Positions 8,647 to 15,499 of a stretch of DNA of 20,237 bases are shown one piece after another. The DNA comes from DSAR01 sp034437315 (GTDB lineage Bacteria; Chloroflexota; Anaerolineae; B4-G1). The DNA is taken from the NCBI GenBank assembly GCA_034437315.1, contig DAOTUC010000169.1, forward strand, positions 1 to 20,237, written 5' to 3'. Within the stretch, counting starts at the first letter, position 1. Each line of letters begins with the position of its first letter. The translations under genes were made by a program, and so were the position numbers. The notes beneath the pieces were generated by a model that did not search any database, was not told where the DNA came from, and was given only the letters and a program-made list of their open reading frames with translations.

Positions 8647-8661
8647 GCTTCGGCAAAGATT
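8647..8661. repeat. 15-bp direct repeat copy at the rsmA 3' end
   Basis: GCTTCGGCAAAGATT occurs here and at 8410-8424 inside the inverted-repeat element. This copy overlaps the first two bases of the rsmA stop codon on the plus strand. The preceding TGTGGGCGCT (8640-8649) also recurs at 8529-8538, so the gap contains fragments of a repeated sequence. Confidence 0.6.
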
Positions 8662-9493
8662 ATCCGTCCAGCCGTAACGCCTGGCTAATCTTGACCCATT
8701 CGTCGATGCTCAACGCTTGAGCGCGTCTCCGAGGGTCGACGTCCACGGCGCGGAGCGTCGTCTCTATCTCATCGGGCGGGATCCGGAGGCCGGCGGCTAA
8801 GGTGTTGCGAAGTTGTTTGCGCCGCTGTGAAAATCCGGCCCTCACGACGCGAAAGAAGGCGGCCCGCTCATCCGCCGGCGATGGCGGGTCGTCGTACAAG
8901 TCGATCTGTACGACGGCCGAATCGACCGCCGGCGTGGGATAAAAACTACCGGCTTTGATGCGGAAGAGTTTCTTGGGCCGCCCGTAAAATTGAACGCTCA
9001 CTGCCAACAGGCTCATATCCCCCGGCCCGGCCACAATCCGTTTCGCCACCTCCCACTGCATCGTTAACGTCATCTGATGAGGCCTACAGACAGCCTCCAC
9101 CAGGTGTCTCAAAACAGCCGACGTGATATAATATGGCAGATTAGCGACGACCTTGTAACACAAAGAGGGGATGAAAGGGCCTACCAGCTCCGCCGGATCA
9201 AGCGCCAGGATGTCCCCCTGGATCAGCGTGACGTTATCCAAATGGCCCAATGTGTTCCGAAGCACCGGCATCAGGTCGCGGTCCATCTCGACCGCCACGA
9301 CGTGACCGGCGGACAGGGCCAACCGCTCAGTCAAATTCCCCACGCCCGCCCCAACCTCCAAGACGACATCGTCAGCGCTTAAGTCGGCGGCGTCAACGAT
9401 TTTCTGCAAGACGACCGGATCGACGAGGAAATTCTGCCCGGCGGCTTTGCTGGGGTGTACGTCCCATTGTCGCAGTACACCGAATACATCCAT
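8660..9493 (-). CDS. rsmA: 16S rRNA (adenine1518-N6/adenine1519-N6)-dimethyltransferase RsmA (KsgA)
   Basis: This 277-residue enzyme dimethylates two adjacent adenines in the 3' terminal helix of 16S rRNA during small-subunit maturation, using S-adenosylmethionine. Motifs in order: HPSKAAGQNFLVDP (about 12-25), the SAM-binding VLEVGAGVGNLTERL (about 45-60), the catalytic VVANLPYYITSAVL (about 113-126), and FYPTPAVDSAVVQIDL in the second half. The length is normal. I placed the start at ATG 9493, giving MDVFGVLRQW; the open frame extends upstream to 9655 but that extension overlaps the previous gene and has no family match. The upstream YabE-like gene ends 7 nt before this start, so the two are co-transcribed. 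The same yabE-ksgA order is known from Bacillus, where rnmV lies between them. Confidence 0.95.
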   Translation of the reverse strand: MDVFGVLRQWDVHPSKAAGQNFLVDPVVLQKIVDAADLSADDVVLEVGAGVGNLTERLALSAGHVVAVEMDRDLMPVLRNTLGHLDNVTLIQGDILALDPAELVGPFIPSLCYKVVANLPYYITSAVLRHLVEAVCRPHQMTLTMQWEVAKRIVAGPGDMSLLAVSVQFYGRPKKLFRIKAGSFYPTPAVDSAVVQIDLYDDPPSPADERAAFFRVVRAGFSQRRKQLRNTLAAGLRIPPDEIETTLRAVDVDPRRRAQALSIDEWVKISQALRLDG

Positions 9494-9500
9494 ACGCCAC

Positions 9501-10898
9501 CTAATCCAGCACGTAACGGATTTGATCAGGTACAGGTGTGAGCAAGTAGACGTCCACCCAGCGGTACCACAACACCAGATTGTCGTCGTCATATCCGAGA
9601 TCGATGCGCCGCCCTTTGACAGCTCCACCGGTGTCTCCGGCAAGGCCAATCCCATATCCAGGCACGTACACCTGGCTATGCAAGCGAATCACCCGTGGGT
9701 CTACAGCCACAATGCCATATCTCATCTGCATGCCAGTCGCTGTGCGCCCGTACCAGGGGCTCGATTTCGACGTCCCCGCCGTCCCCGCCGAATAGGAGGT
9801 CGCCAGCACGCGCAGCTTTCGCCAGTACTCGACCGGCCCGGAGGGGGTGTCAAGCACGCGGACGACGATTTTGGTCCCGTACCCAAACACCTTGTCAGTC
9901 GGCGGGACGGCGACGTATTGACTATCGACCTCCCGCGCGATCTCGTGCCCGTCCTCGTAACGCACCCGGATGCGACGCTCGCGTACGCCGCGCGCGCCCT
10001 CTTGCATCACCCGCTCGTGGTCGATCTCCAGGTCAGGGTCGGGCTGCCAGCGAATCTCGAAGGGGATTGGCTCCTGTTCGATCAGAAATCGCTCGCTGAC
10101 CCGCACGACTCGAATGACGGTCTCCTCGCCCAACGCTGCATCGAGCGGCGGTTCGGTGTAATCCTGTCCGGTCAACACGACGCCCAGATCGGCCAGTACC
10201 TCCCCCACCTGTTCCCGATGGGTGCGGGCGCGCATTGTGCGACCATCCACCTGGACGGTGACCGGTTTCGAGCGCTCGACGTGGATGTGCAGACCGGCTG
10301 TGAGTCGTTCTCCCATCGCCGGTTCGACGCCGTCGGCCAAATAGAGCGTCAATCCGGCCTGGCGCAAGGCCTCGCCCACCGTCGCGGCGGTCGTATAGTA
10401 CGTCGACACGCTGTCTCCGTCGTGCAAGGTAAAGGGAATGGCGCGATGGATCGTGATCTGGGCCGGTTGCAGGTCGTCTAATCCGACGCCGATAGGGCGA
10501 ATCTCCCCTTTGATCTCAATCTCATCGTGGGGGCTGACTGACAAGCGCGCCTCTTGCAAAATCAAGTCAATTGACCCGGCGTGGGTGTAATGGGATATGC
10601 GATGACCATCGGCGTTGATATAGACCGGTTGCGCCCGCTGGACGTCGATGTGGAGGTTGGGTCGAAGCGGGGTGTCCATCAATCGGGGAAAAATGATGTC
10701 TTTAGGATGGAGGGTCAAACCGACGTCCATCAAAAAGGCGCCCAGGGTCTCCTGGTGAGAGTGCAAGGCATATGTTTGCCCATCGACCACCAACGTGACC
10801 GGGATCATGGTTTTTTGATAACCGGCGGCCAGAATGCCGATGGTGAAAATCAAAGCCACGAAGGCCTTGATTCCGCGTGGGATTTGCAGACGATTCAT
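9501..10898 (-). CDS. YabE-like secreted cell-wall protein: four DUF348 repeats, G5 domain, 3D domain
   Basis: The 465-residue protein starts with a short basic segment and a hydrophobic helix (about residues 11-27), a signal or anchor. Four ubiquitin-like DUF348 repeats follow, beginning near PVTLVVDGQ, PVYINADGH, PFTLHDGDS and PVTVQVDGR (about residues 33-250). A G5 domain comes next (about 265-345), then a C-terminal 3D domain (about 360-465). The 3D domain keeps its three Asp motifs, AVDPRVI, AGDTGGAVKG and RIDLGY, and resembles the MltA/Stationary-phase-survival double-psi barrel of lytic transglycosylases, so peptidoglycan cleavage is likely. Family members usually carry two or three DUF348 repeats; here I count four. 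It is joined to rsmA (7-nt gap). No good ribosome binding site is seen before the ATG, so initiation may be weak or leaderless. Confidence 0.88.
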   Translation of the reverse strand: MNRLQIPRGIKAFVALIFTIGILAAGYQKTMIPVTLVVDGQTYALHSHQETLGAFLMDVGLTLHPKDIIFPRLMDTPLRPNLHIDVQRAQPVYINADGHRISHYTHAGSIDLILQEARLSVSPHDEIEIKGEIRPIGVGLDDLQPAQITIHRAIPFTLHDGDSVSTYYTTAATVGEALRQAGLTLYLADGVEPAMGERLTAGLHIHVERSKPVTVQVDGRTMRARTHREQVGEVLADLGVVLTGQDYTEPPLDAALGEETVIRVVRVSERFLIEQEPIPFEIRWQPDPDLEIDHERVMQEGARGVRERRIRVRYEDGHEIAREVDSQYVAVPPTDKVFGYGTKIVVRVLDTPSGPVEYWRKLRVLATSYSAGTAGTSKSSPWYGRTATGMQMRYGIVAVDPRVIRLHSQVYVPGYGIGLAGDTGGAVKGRRIDLGYDDDNLVLWYRWVDVYLLTPVPDQIRYVLD

Positions 10899-10938
10899 AG
10901 ATAAGCGTAAAAAGGACCCTTAAAAACGTGTAACGTAG

Positions 10939-10961
10939 AAGCGGCGGTATGACCGCCGCTT
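10939..10961. terminator. Hairpin downstream of the SRP RNA gene
   Basis: AAGCGGCGGT (10939-10948) and ACCGCCGCTT (10952-10961) form a perfect 10-bp stem with a 3-nt loop. On the minus strand it lies about 65 nt after the SRP RNA 3' end and before the YabE-like gene. TTTTT comes only 12 nt later, so it is a plausible but not classical terminator; it could also lie in the leader of the YabE-like gene. Confidence 0.5.
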
Positions 10962-11026
10962 GATGTGTTCGTTAATCTGATCTGAGATGCTGCGCCGTTC
11001 AGATAAATTGCTTGCACATTTCTTTT

Positions 11027-11297
11027 GGTCGTGCACCCTCCCGTCGAAATGGACTGCCCGCCTTACCCGGATTGCTCAGCTCCGACCAGGCACCCCTGCG
11101 GCGCCCAGAGAGATACTCCTTACCGCTGCTTCCTCCCGGACCTGACGGGGTTCGGAGATTTCTGCCGCGCAAGACCCAATCTTCAACACCAAGCAACCAG
11201 GGCAGTATCGAACAGGACGTCCCTCGGGGAGGGAATTCAACCCCGCTATGGCGGATTGCGGGTACAAGGCACCGCCAGCTCCCCGTCTAGCACAACC
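11027..11297 (-). ncRNA. ffs: Signal recognition particle RNA, bacterial large (Alu-containing) type
   Basis: The minus strand contains GTCAGGTCCGGGAGGAAGCA, the near-invariant SRP RNA apical segment that binds Ffh. Upstream are GGTGCCTTGTACCCGCAATC and GGTTGAATTCCCTCCCC, and downstream GGAGCTGAGCAATCC, all typical of the large bacterial form with an Alu domain. The 5' GGTTGTGC (11297-11290) pairs with the 3' GCACGACC (11034-11027), which sets the ends at about 271 nt. The RNA scaffolds co-translational targeting of membrane proteins with Ffh and FtsY. Its own promoter places the start exactly at the paired 5' end. Confidence 0.93.
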
Positions 11298-11303
11298 ACC
11301 AAC

Positions 11304-11332
11304 ATGCTACCCCAAGGGCTGTAAAAAGTCAA
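11304..11332 (-). promoter_or_regulatory. Promoter of the SRP RNA gene
   Basis: On the minus strand TTGACT (complement of 11327-11332) and TAGCAT (complement of 11304-11309) have a 17-nt spacer. The predicted start, 7 nt after the -10 box, coincides with the 5' end of the SRP RNA derived from base pairing. Confidence 0.75.
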
Positions 11333-11356
11333 ACGTTCCTTTTTATGTTGATGCGC

Positions 11357-11385
11357 TTTGCCTGGGCCAGTTTGTGTGATAAAAT
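11357..11385 (+). promoter_or_regulatory. Probable promoter of mutL
   Basis: TTTGCC (11357-11362) and TAAAAT (11380-11385) are 17 nt apart. GAGGAGG (11403-11409) follows 7 nt before the ATG. It diverges from the SRP RNA promoter. Confidence 0.55.
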
Positions 11386-11416
11386 CCTTTTATGGTGAAT
11401 ACGAGGAGGAAGAAGT

Positions 11417-13177
11417 ATGCCAATTAGAATATTGCCCAGGGATGTAGCGTCACAGATCGCAGCCGGCGAGGTCGTCGAACGGCCGGCGTCAGTCGTCAAA
11501 GAACTGGTCGAAAATAGCATAGACGCTGACGCGCGCGACGTGCGTGTAGAGACCCGCGAGGGGGGAAAGAAACTCATCCGCGTGAGCGATGATGGATATG
11601 GCGTCCCGGTCGCCGAGGTTGAACTGGCCTTTCAACGCCATTCGACCAGCAAGCTGAACACGGCTGACGACCTGGATCGCATCACCACGCTGGGTTTCCG
11701 GGGAGAAGCGCTAGCCTCTATCGCCTCGGTCAGCCGGGTGACGTTCGTCACGCGGGCGGCCGACGAAAATATCGGCGCGTTGATACGGATTGAGGGCGGG
11801 CGCATCGTCGCTCGCCAGGAGAGCGGTCGCCCCCCCGGCGTCGGGGTTTCCGTGGAGAACCTGTTTTTCAACGTCCCCGCCCGGCGCAAGTTCCTGCGCA
11901 CCAACCGCACCGAGCGCCGGCACATCGACGCCTGGCTCACCCGCTACGCGATGGCCTACCCCCAGATTCGTTTCACGCTCACCCACGACGATAAGACGAC
12001 GTTTCAATCCCCAGGCAACGACAGCCTGCGCGACGTGCTGATCGCGGTCTATAACCTGGAGATCGGCGCAGCGCTCCTGGAAATCATCCCGGGCGACGCA
12101 CAACCGGGCGCGGATATCCGCGTGAGCGGTTTTGTCAGCCCGCCCTCGCTGCATCGGGCCAATCGCACCTACATCACGCTCTTCGTTAATGGGCGATGGG
12201 TGAAGGACGCCAGCTTGAGTTACGCCATCGTCCAGGCCTACCACTCCCTGATCCCACACGGGCGCTATCCCCTGGCGGTGGTGATGATCGATCTAGCGCC
12301 GGCCGAGGTGGACGTGAACGTCCATCCGGCCAAATCGGAGGTCCGCTTCCGTGACGGCGACGTCGTCTTCAGGGCCGTGCAAAAGGCTGTGCGTCAGACG
12401 CTGCTCCAACGCTCGCCGACGCCGGTCGCCGCCCGCACCCCGACGGCCTGGCCCACATCCTTTGACCAACGGCGGGAGGAGCGCATCGACCGCCTCTCTC
12501 ACGTGGGATCATCATCGACCGACAGACAACTGCGCTTCGAGAGCAGACCGTCCGATCTCAACAGCGCCGGAGGAAACGTGCTGGCGACAGAGACGACCGA
12601 TCGACTGCCCCCGTTGCGCGTCATCGGGCAGGTGGGCGCTACCTACGTCGTCGCCGAGGGGCCGGAGGGGATGTACCTGATCGACCAGCACGCCGCCCAC
12701 GAACGGGTGCTGTTTGAGCAGTTGTTGGCTCAACGGGAACAGGCGCAGGTCGCCTCGCAAGCCTTCCTGGAACCGCAGACGATTGAGTTGGGGCCTGAGG
12801 CGGCCGGTCTGCTGGAAGAGCACCTGGATCTTCTGAAAAGCCTGGGATTTCAGGTGGAACCTTTCGGCGGCGACACGATGTTGGCGCGGGCCGTGCCGCT
12901 CATCGTCGCCCAGGCCAACCCAGTCCGCGTGCTGGAAGACGTCGCGGCGGCGTTGGAAGCGCGTGATGCGCCCTTGGCGGAGAACTTGGAGGAGGCGGTC
13001 GCGCAGCGTGTCTGCAAACGGGCCGCCATCAAGGCCGGTCAAGTGATGTCTCCTGCCGAGATGGAGGAATTAATACGGGCTCTGGAGCGGTGCGAGAACC
13101 CACTGACCTGCCCTCACGGACGTCCGACGATGATTCGCTTGACCGTCGCACAATTGGCGCGAGAATTTGGCCGCTGA
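11417..13177 (+). CDS. mutL: DNA mismatch repair protein MutL
   Basis: The 586-residue protein couples mismatch recognition by MutS to strand removal. The N-terminal GHKL ATPase (about 1-330) shows IAAGEVVERPASVVKELVEN then SIDA, DDGYGVP, RHSTSKL and TLGFRGEALASIASVS. A variable linker (about 330-390) leads to the C-terminal dimerisation domain. That domain contains DQHAAHERVLFE (about residue 422), which matches the DQHA(x)2E(x)4E metal-binding motif of MutL endonucleases, plus CKRAAIKAG, CPHGRPT and the terminal FGR. MutL here should therefore be a nicking endonuclease, as in bacteria without MutH. MutS is not in the window. The start has a strong GAGGAGG site. Confidence 0.95.
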   Translation: MPIRILPRDVASQIAAGEVVERPASVVKELVENSIDADARDVRVETREGGKKLIRVSDDGYGVPVAEVELAFQRHSTSKLNTADDLDRITTLGFRGEALASIASVSRVTFVTRAADENIGALIRIEGGRIVARQESGRPPGVGVSVENLFFNVPARRKFLRTNRTERRHIDAWLTRYAMAYPQIRFTLTHDDKTTFQSPGNDSLRDVLIAVYNLEIGAALLEIIPGDAQPGADIRVSGFVSPPSLHRANRTYITLFVNGRWVKDASLSYAIVQAYHSLIPHGRYPLAVVMIDLAPAEVDVNVHPAKSEVRFRDGDVVFRAVQKAVRQTLLQRSPTPVAARTPTAWPTSFDQRREERIDRLSHVGSSSTDRQLRFESRPSDLNSAGGNVLATETTDRLPPLRVIGQVGATYVVAEGPEGMYLIDQHAAHERVLFEQLLAQREQAQVASQAFLEPQTIELGPEAAGLLEEHLDLLKSLGFQVEPFGGDTMLARAVPLIVAQANPVRVLEDVAAALEARDAPLAENLEEAVAQRVCKRAAIKAGQVMSPAEMEELIRALERCENPLTCPHGRPTMIRLTVAQLAREFGR

Positions 13178-13268
13178 CGGGCCTCTGCGAGCGGCCAATT
13201 GAAGCGGCTTCCAAACTCGTGGGAGGTCGATAAACTATCAGATAGCCAGAACGAAAATAGGAGACGAG

Positions 13269-13553
13269 ATGACGACGTTTATCTTGTTATCTAAATCGCC
13301 GCCGCGCAAAGCGGAGGAAGTCAAAACGATGATCCAGATGGATCGGGAATTAGCGCGCCACTGCCCCGACGTCCAGCGCGTCGCCAGTTACGCACTCCTG
13401 GGGGAATACGACTTCCTCCACATCTTCGAAGCGCCCGACGCCCGGACAGCGACCAAAGTCGCGCTGTTGGCTCAGACTTTCGGCGCCGGCGCTACACACA
13501 CGTTGACGGCAATTCCCTTTGAGGAATTCCGAGCTATTGTGGATGAAGTGTGA
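13269..13553 (+). CDS. Small GYD-domain protein
   Basis: The 94-residue protein begins MTTFILLSKSPPRKAEEVKT and contains GEYDFLHIFEAPDARTATKV and ALLAQTFGAGATHTLTAIPFEEF. The GEYD…EAPD pattern and length match the GYD family (ferredoxin-like fold, related to Lrp/AsnC ligand-binding domains). No DNA-binding domain is present. Function is unknown; such stand-alone domains are often thought to bind small ligands. AGGAG lies about 5 nt before the ATG. It lies 91 nt after mutL on the same strand and may share its transcript. Confidence 0.8.
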   Translation: MTTFILLSKSPPRKAEEVKTMIQMDRELARHCPDVQRVASYALLGEYDFLHIFEAPDARTATKVALLAQTFGAGATHTLTAIPFEEFRAIVDEV

Positions 13554-13589
13554 CCCCTTGGCGCGACAATCGACAGCAAATGCAAGTGT

Positions 13590-14450
13590 TTAAAGGTCGA
13601 GGGAGCGGAGATACTCGATCAATTCGTCCCGCATATCGTCGCGCCGCAGGGCCATCTCGACGTTGGCCTTGAGCTGGCGTAACGGATCGCCGGCCGCCAT
13701 CCACAAGCCGTCAATCTCCTCGACGACGACGGTCGATTGAGACGCCAGCCGGTCGACCGCGTCTGCCAACCACAGTTCGCCCCCCCGGCCCACGCCGGTC
13801 TCTTGTAGCGCGTCGAAGAGCGCCGGGGTGAAGATGAAGTGCCCAATCTGCACCAGGTTGGAGGGCGCGGTACCGGGTTCCGGTTTCTCGACGATGCGCG
13901 CCATCTCTCGTTCGGCATCGGATTTCATCTCGATGCAGCCGTACAGGTGCGTCTCCTCATCCGGCACCGCCTGGGCGGCCAGCACAGCCGCCGGTTGGAA
14001 GCGCTCGAAGGCGTCGCGCATCTGGCGCGGTGTGGGCGTGTCGGCGATGATGATGTCGTCGCCGAACATATAGTAGAACGGCTCGCCGGGGGTCAGCCAG
14101 GGTTTGGCAGCCAGGGCCGGGGAACCGTTGCCGTAGGGCAGGGATTCGGGCTGGCGCACGAAGACGACGTGGGCGATTTCGGATAAGCGGCGCACTTCTT
14201 CCAGCATATCCAGTTTGCCCTTCTCCTCCAGGTGGGCCTCCAGGGCCGGCGCGGGCGCGAAATGGTGCTGGACCACCTCGCTGCCGCCCCGCACGACGAT
14301 GATGATGTCGGTGATATCCGCGGCGACCAGGTCTTCGACGTGATATTGTATCAGGGGCACGCCGGCGATGGGGAACATCTCCTTGGGCGCCGCTTTGGAC
14401 GCCGGCAAGAAGCGTGTGCCGTAACCTGCGATGGTGATAACGCCTTTCAT
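13590..14450 (-). CDS. galU: UTP-glucose-1-phosphate uridylyltransferase, GalU-like
   Basis: This 286-residue nucleotidyltransferase makes UDP-glucose from UTP and glucose-1-phosphate. It carries the nucleotide-binding AGYGTRFLPASKAAPKEMFP (about 8-27), IQYHVEDLVAADITDIIIVV, the metal-site YYMFGDDII (about 128-136), RIVEKPEPGTAPSNLVQIGH, and GELWLADAVDRLA. These fit GalU (canonical GLGTR, VEKP, EIQLTDA) with some drift, so a related glucose-1-phosphate nucleotidyltransferase is possible. Two ATGs are adjacent; I chose 14450 because GGAGG then has a 5-nt spacing, whereas 14453 leaves only 2 nt. It is the last gene of the polysaccharide operon, 44 nt after the WecA-like gene, and supplies activated sugar for it. 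Confidence 0.88.
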   Translation of the reverse strand: MKGVITIAGYGTRFLPASKAAPKEMFPIAGVPLIQYHVEDLVAADITDIIIVVRGGSEVVQHHFAPAPALEAHLEEKGKLDMLEEVRRLSEIAHVVFVRQPESLPYGNGSPALAAKPWLTPGEPFYYMFGDDIIIADTPTPRQMRDAFERFQPAAVLAAQAVPDEETHLYGCIEMKSDAEREMARIVEKPEPGTAPSNLVQIGHFIFTPALFDALQETGVGRGGELWLADAVDRLASQSTVVVEEIDGLWMAAGDPLRQLKANVEMALRRDDMRDELIEYLRSLDL

Positions 14451-14462
14451 CATTGCCTCCTA

Positions 14463-14490
14463 AGTTGATAGGTTGGTAAATTGGTAGATC
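14463..14490. repeat. Degenerate 8-mer repeats in the wecA-like/galU gap
   Basis: The gap holds repeated units of the form GTTGATAG, GTTGGTAA, ATTGGTAG on the plus strand. A similar run of different 8-mers lies at 18729-18767. Both sit in gaps of the same operon. Confidence 0.5.
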
Positions 14491-14494
14491 GGTT

Positions 14495-15499
14495 TCAGGA
14501 TTGGTTGAAAAAGGGGGGGCGTTCCATGCGCCACAGGCCATAGACGCCGGCGAGGGCGACCAACCCACCGACGGTGTATCCTTCCAGGATCGAGGCCTCT
14601 GTCACGAAAGTGGCCAACAGACCCAGGACGAACGAGACGACGTAGAGGGTGAGGACCGCCTCGCGCTTGGTCAAACCGGCGTTCACCAACCGGTGGGAGA
14701 CGTGATCCTTGCCGGGGGTCATGGCCGGGTTCAGCCGCCGCTTCAGCCGGGAGAGGATCACCAGGGTCGTGTCGAAGATGGGCAGCCCCATCACCAGGAC
14801 CGGGACCATCCACGTCACAAAGTCCACGTTGGCCGGGAAGCGCAAGCGGATCCCGATGGCGGCCAACGTGAAACCCAGGAACAAAGAGCCCGAATCCCCC
14901 ATAAAGATGTTGGCCGGGTTGAGATTGTAGAACAGAAAACCCAGGCAGGCGCCGAGCACGGCGACCGACAGCGCGCCGACCAGGTATTGCCCGCTGAACG
15001 AGCACATCAGGGCGAAAAAGGCGGCGGCGATCGCCGAGATGCCGGCCGCCAGGCCGTCCATATTATCCAGGAAATTGATGGCGTTGGTGATATAGCCCAC
15101 CCACAGGACGGTGCCGATGAGGTTCAGGACCGGATGGCGAAACAGACCAATGTAAATACCGCTGGCGTAGAGCAACGAGGCCGCCAACGTCTGCCCGACC
15201 ATCTTGACCACGGGACGCAAGCCCCAGCGGTCGTCGATCAGCCCCATAAACGAGACGCCGGTCGCGCCGATGAGGATGCTGCCCAACGCCAACAGGTAAT
15301 CCTTGCCCAACACGAGCGCGGTGATAATGGCCGCCAGGTAGATCGCCACGCCTCCCAAGCGGGGCACCGGGTGGAGATGCACCTTTCGCGCCTCCGGCTG
15401 ATCCATAAATCCCAGCCGGGGCGCTAACCAGCGGGCCAGCGGCGTGACCCCAATGGCCAAAACCAACGTCCCGGCAAAGACGAGGATATACTCAGTCAC
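14495..15499 (-). CDS. WecA/TagO/MraY-family polyprenyl-phosphate sugar-1-phosphate transferase
   Basis: The 334-residue integral membrane protein has about ten to eleven hydrophobic helices. It transfers a sugar-1-phosphate from a UDP-sugar to undecaprenyl phosphate, the first committed step of O-antigen, teichoic acid or similar glycans. Family motifs are visible: RLGG near residue 47, GLIDDRWGL (about 86), NFLDNMDGLAAGISAIA (about 140-155), the metal-binding MGDSGS (about 198) and GKDHVSHRLV in the last cytoplasmic loop, matching the HxHH-type loop of WecA. Absence of mur genes nearby favours WecA/TagO over MraY. The start is GTG at 15499 with GGAGG 9 nt upstream. It overlaps the stop of the ligase gene by 8 nt (GTGACTGA), so the two are translationally coupled. 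Confidence 0.92.
   Translation of the reverse strand: MTEYILVFAGTLVLAIGVTPLARWLAPRLGFMDQPEARKVHLHPVPRLGGVAIYLAAIITALVLGKDYLLALGSILIGATGVSFMGLIDDRWGLRPVVKMVGQTLAASLLYASGIYIGLFRHPVLNLIGTVLWVGYITNAINFLDNMDGLAAGISAIAAAFFALMCSFSGQYLVGALSVAVLGACLGFLFYNLNPANIFMGDSGSLFLGFTLAAIGIRLRFPANVDFVTWMVPVLVMGLPIFDTTLVILSRLKRRLNPAMTPGKDHVSHRLVNAGLTKREAVLTLYVVSFVLGLLATFVTEASILEGYTVGGLVALAGVYGLWRMERPPFFNQS

Noticed and set aside
9494..9655. 54-residue N-terminal extension of RsmA
   Set aside because: It overlaps the YabE-like gene completely and is Cys/Trp-rich without similarity to the family. ATG 9493 gives the normal RsmA length.
9447..10481. 344-codon plus-strand open frame
   Set aside because: It lies opposite the YabE-like and rsmA genes, whose domains are clear. 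It has no binding site or recognisable domain.
11012..11324. Overlapping open frames of 60-100 codons on both strands
   Set aside because: The region is the SRP RNA gene; the frames are incidental.
14501..15427. 308-codon plus-strand open frame
   Set aside because: It is antisense to the WecA-like gene and its composition is Gln/Asp/His/Arg-rich, typical of a shadow frame.
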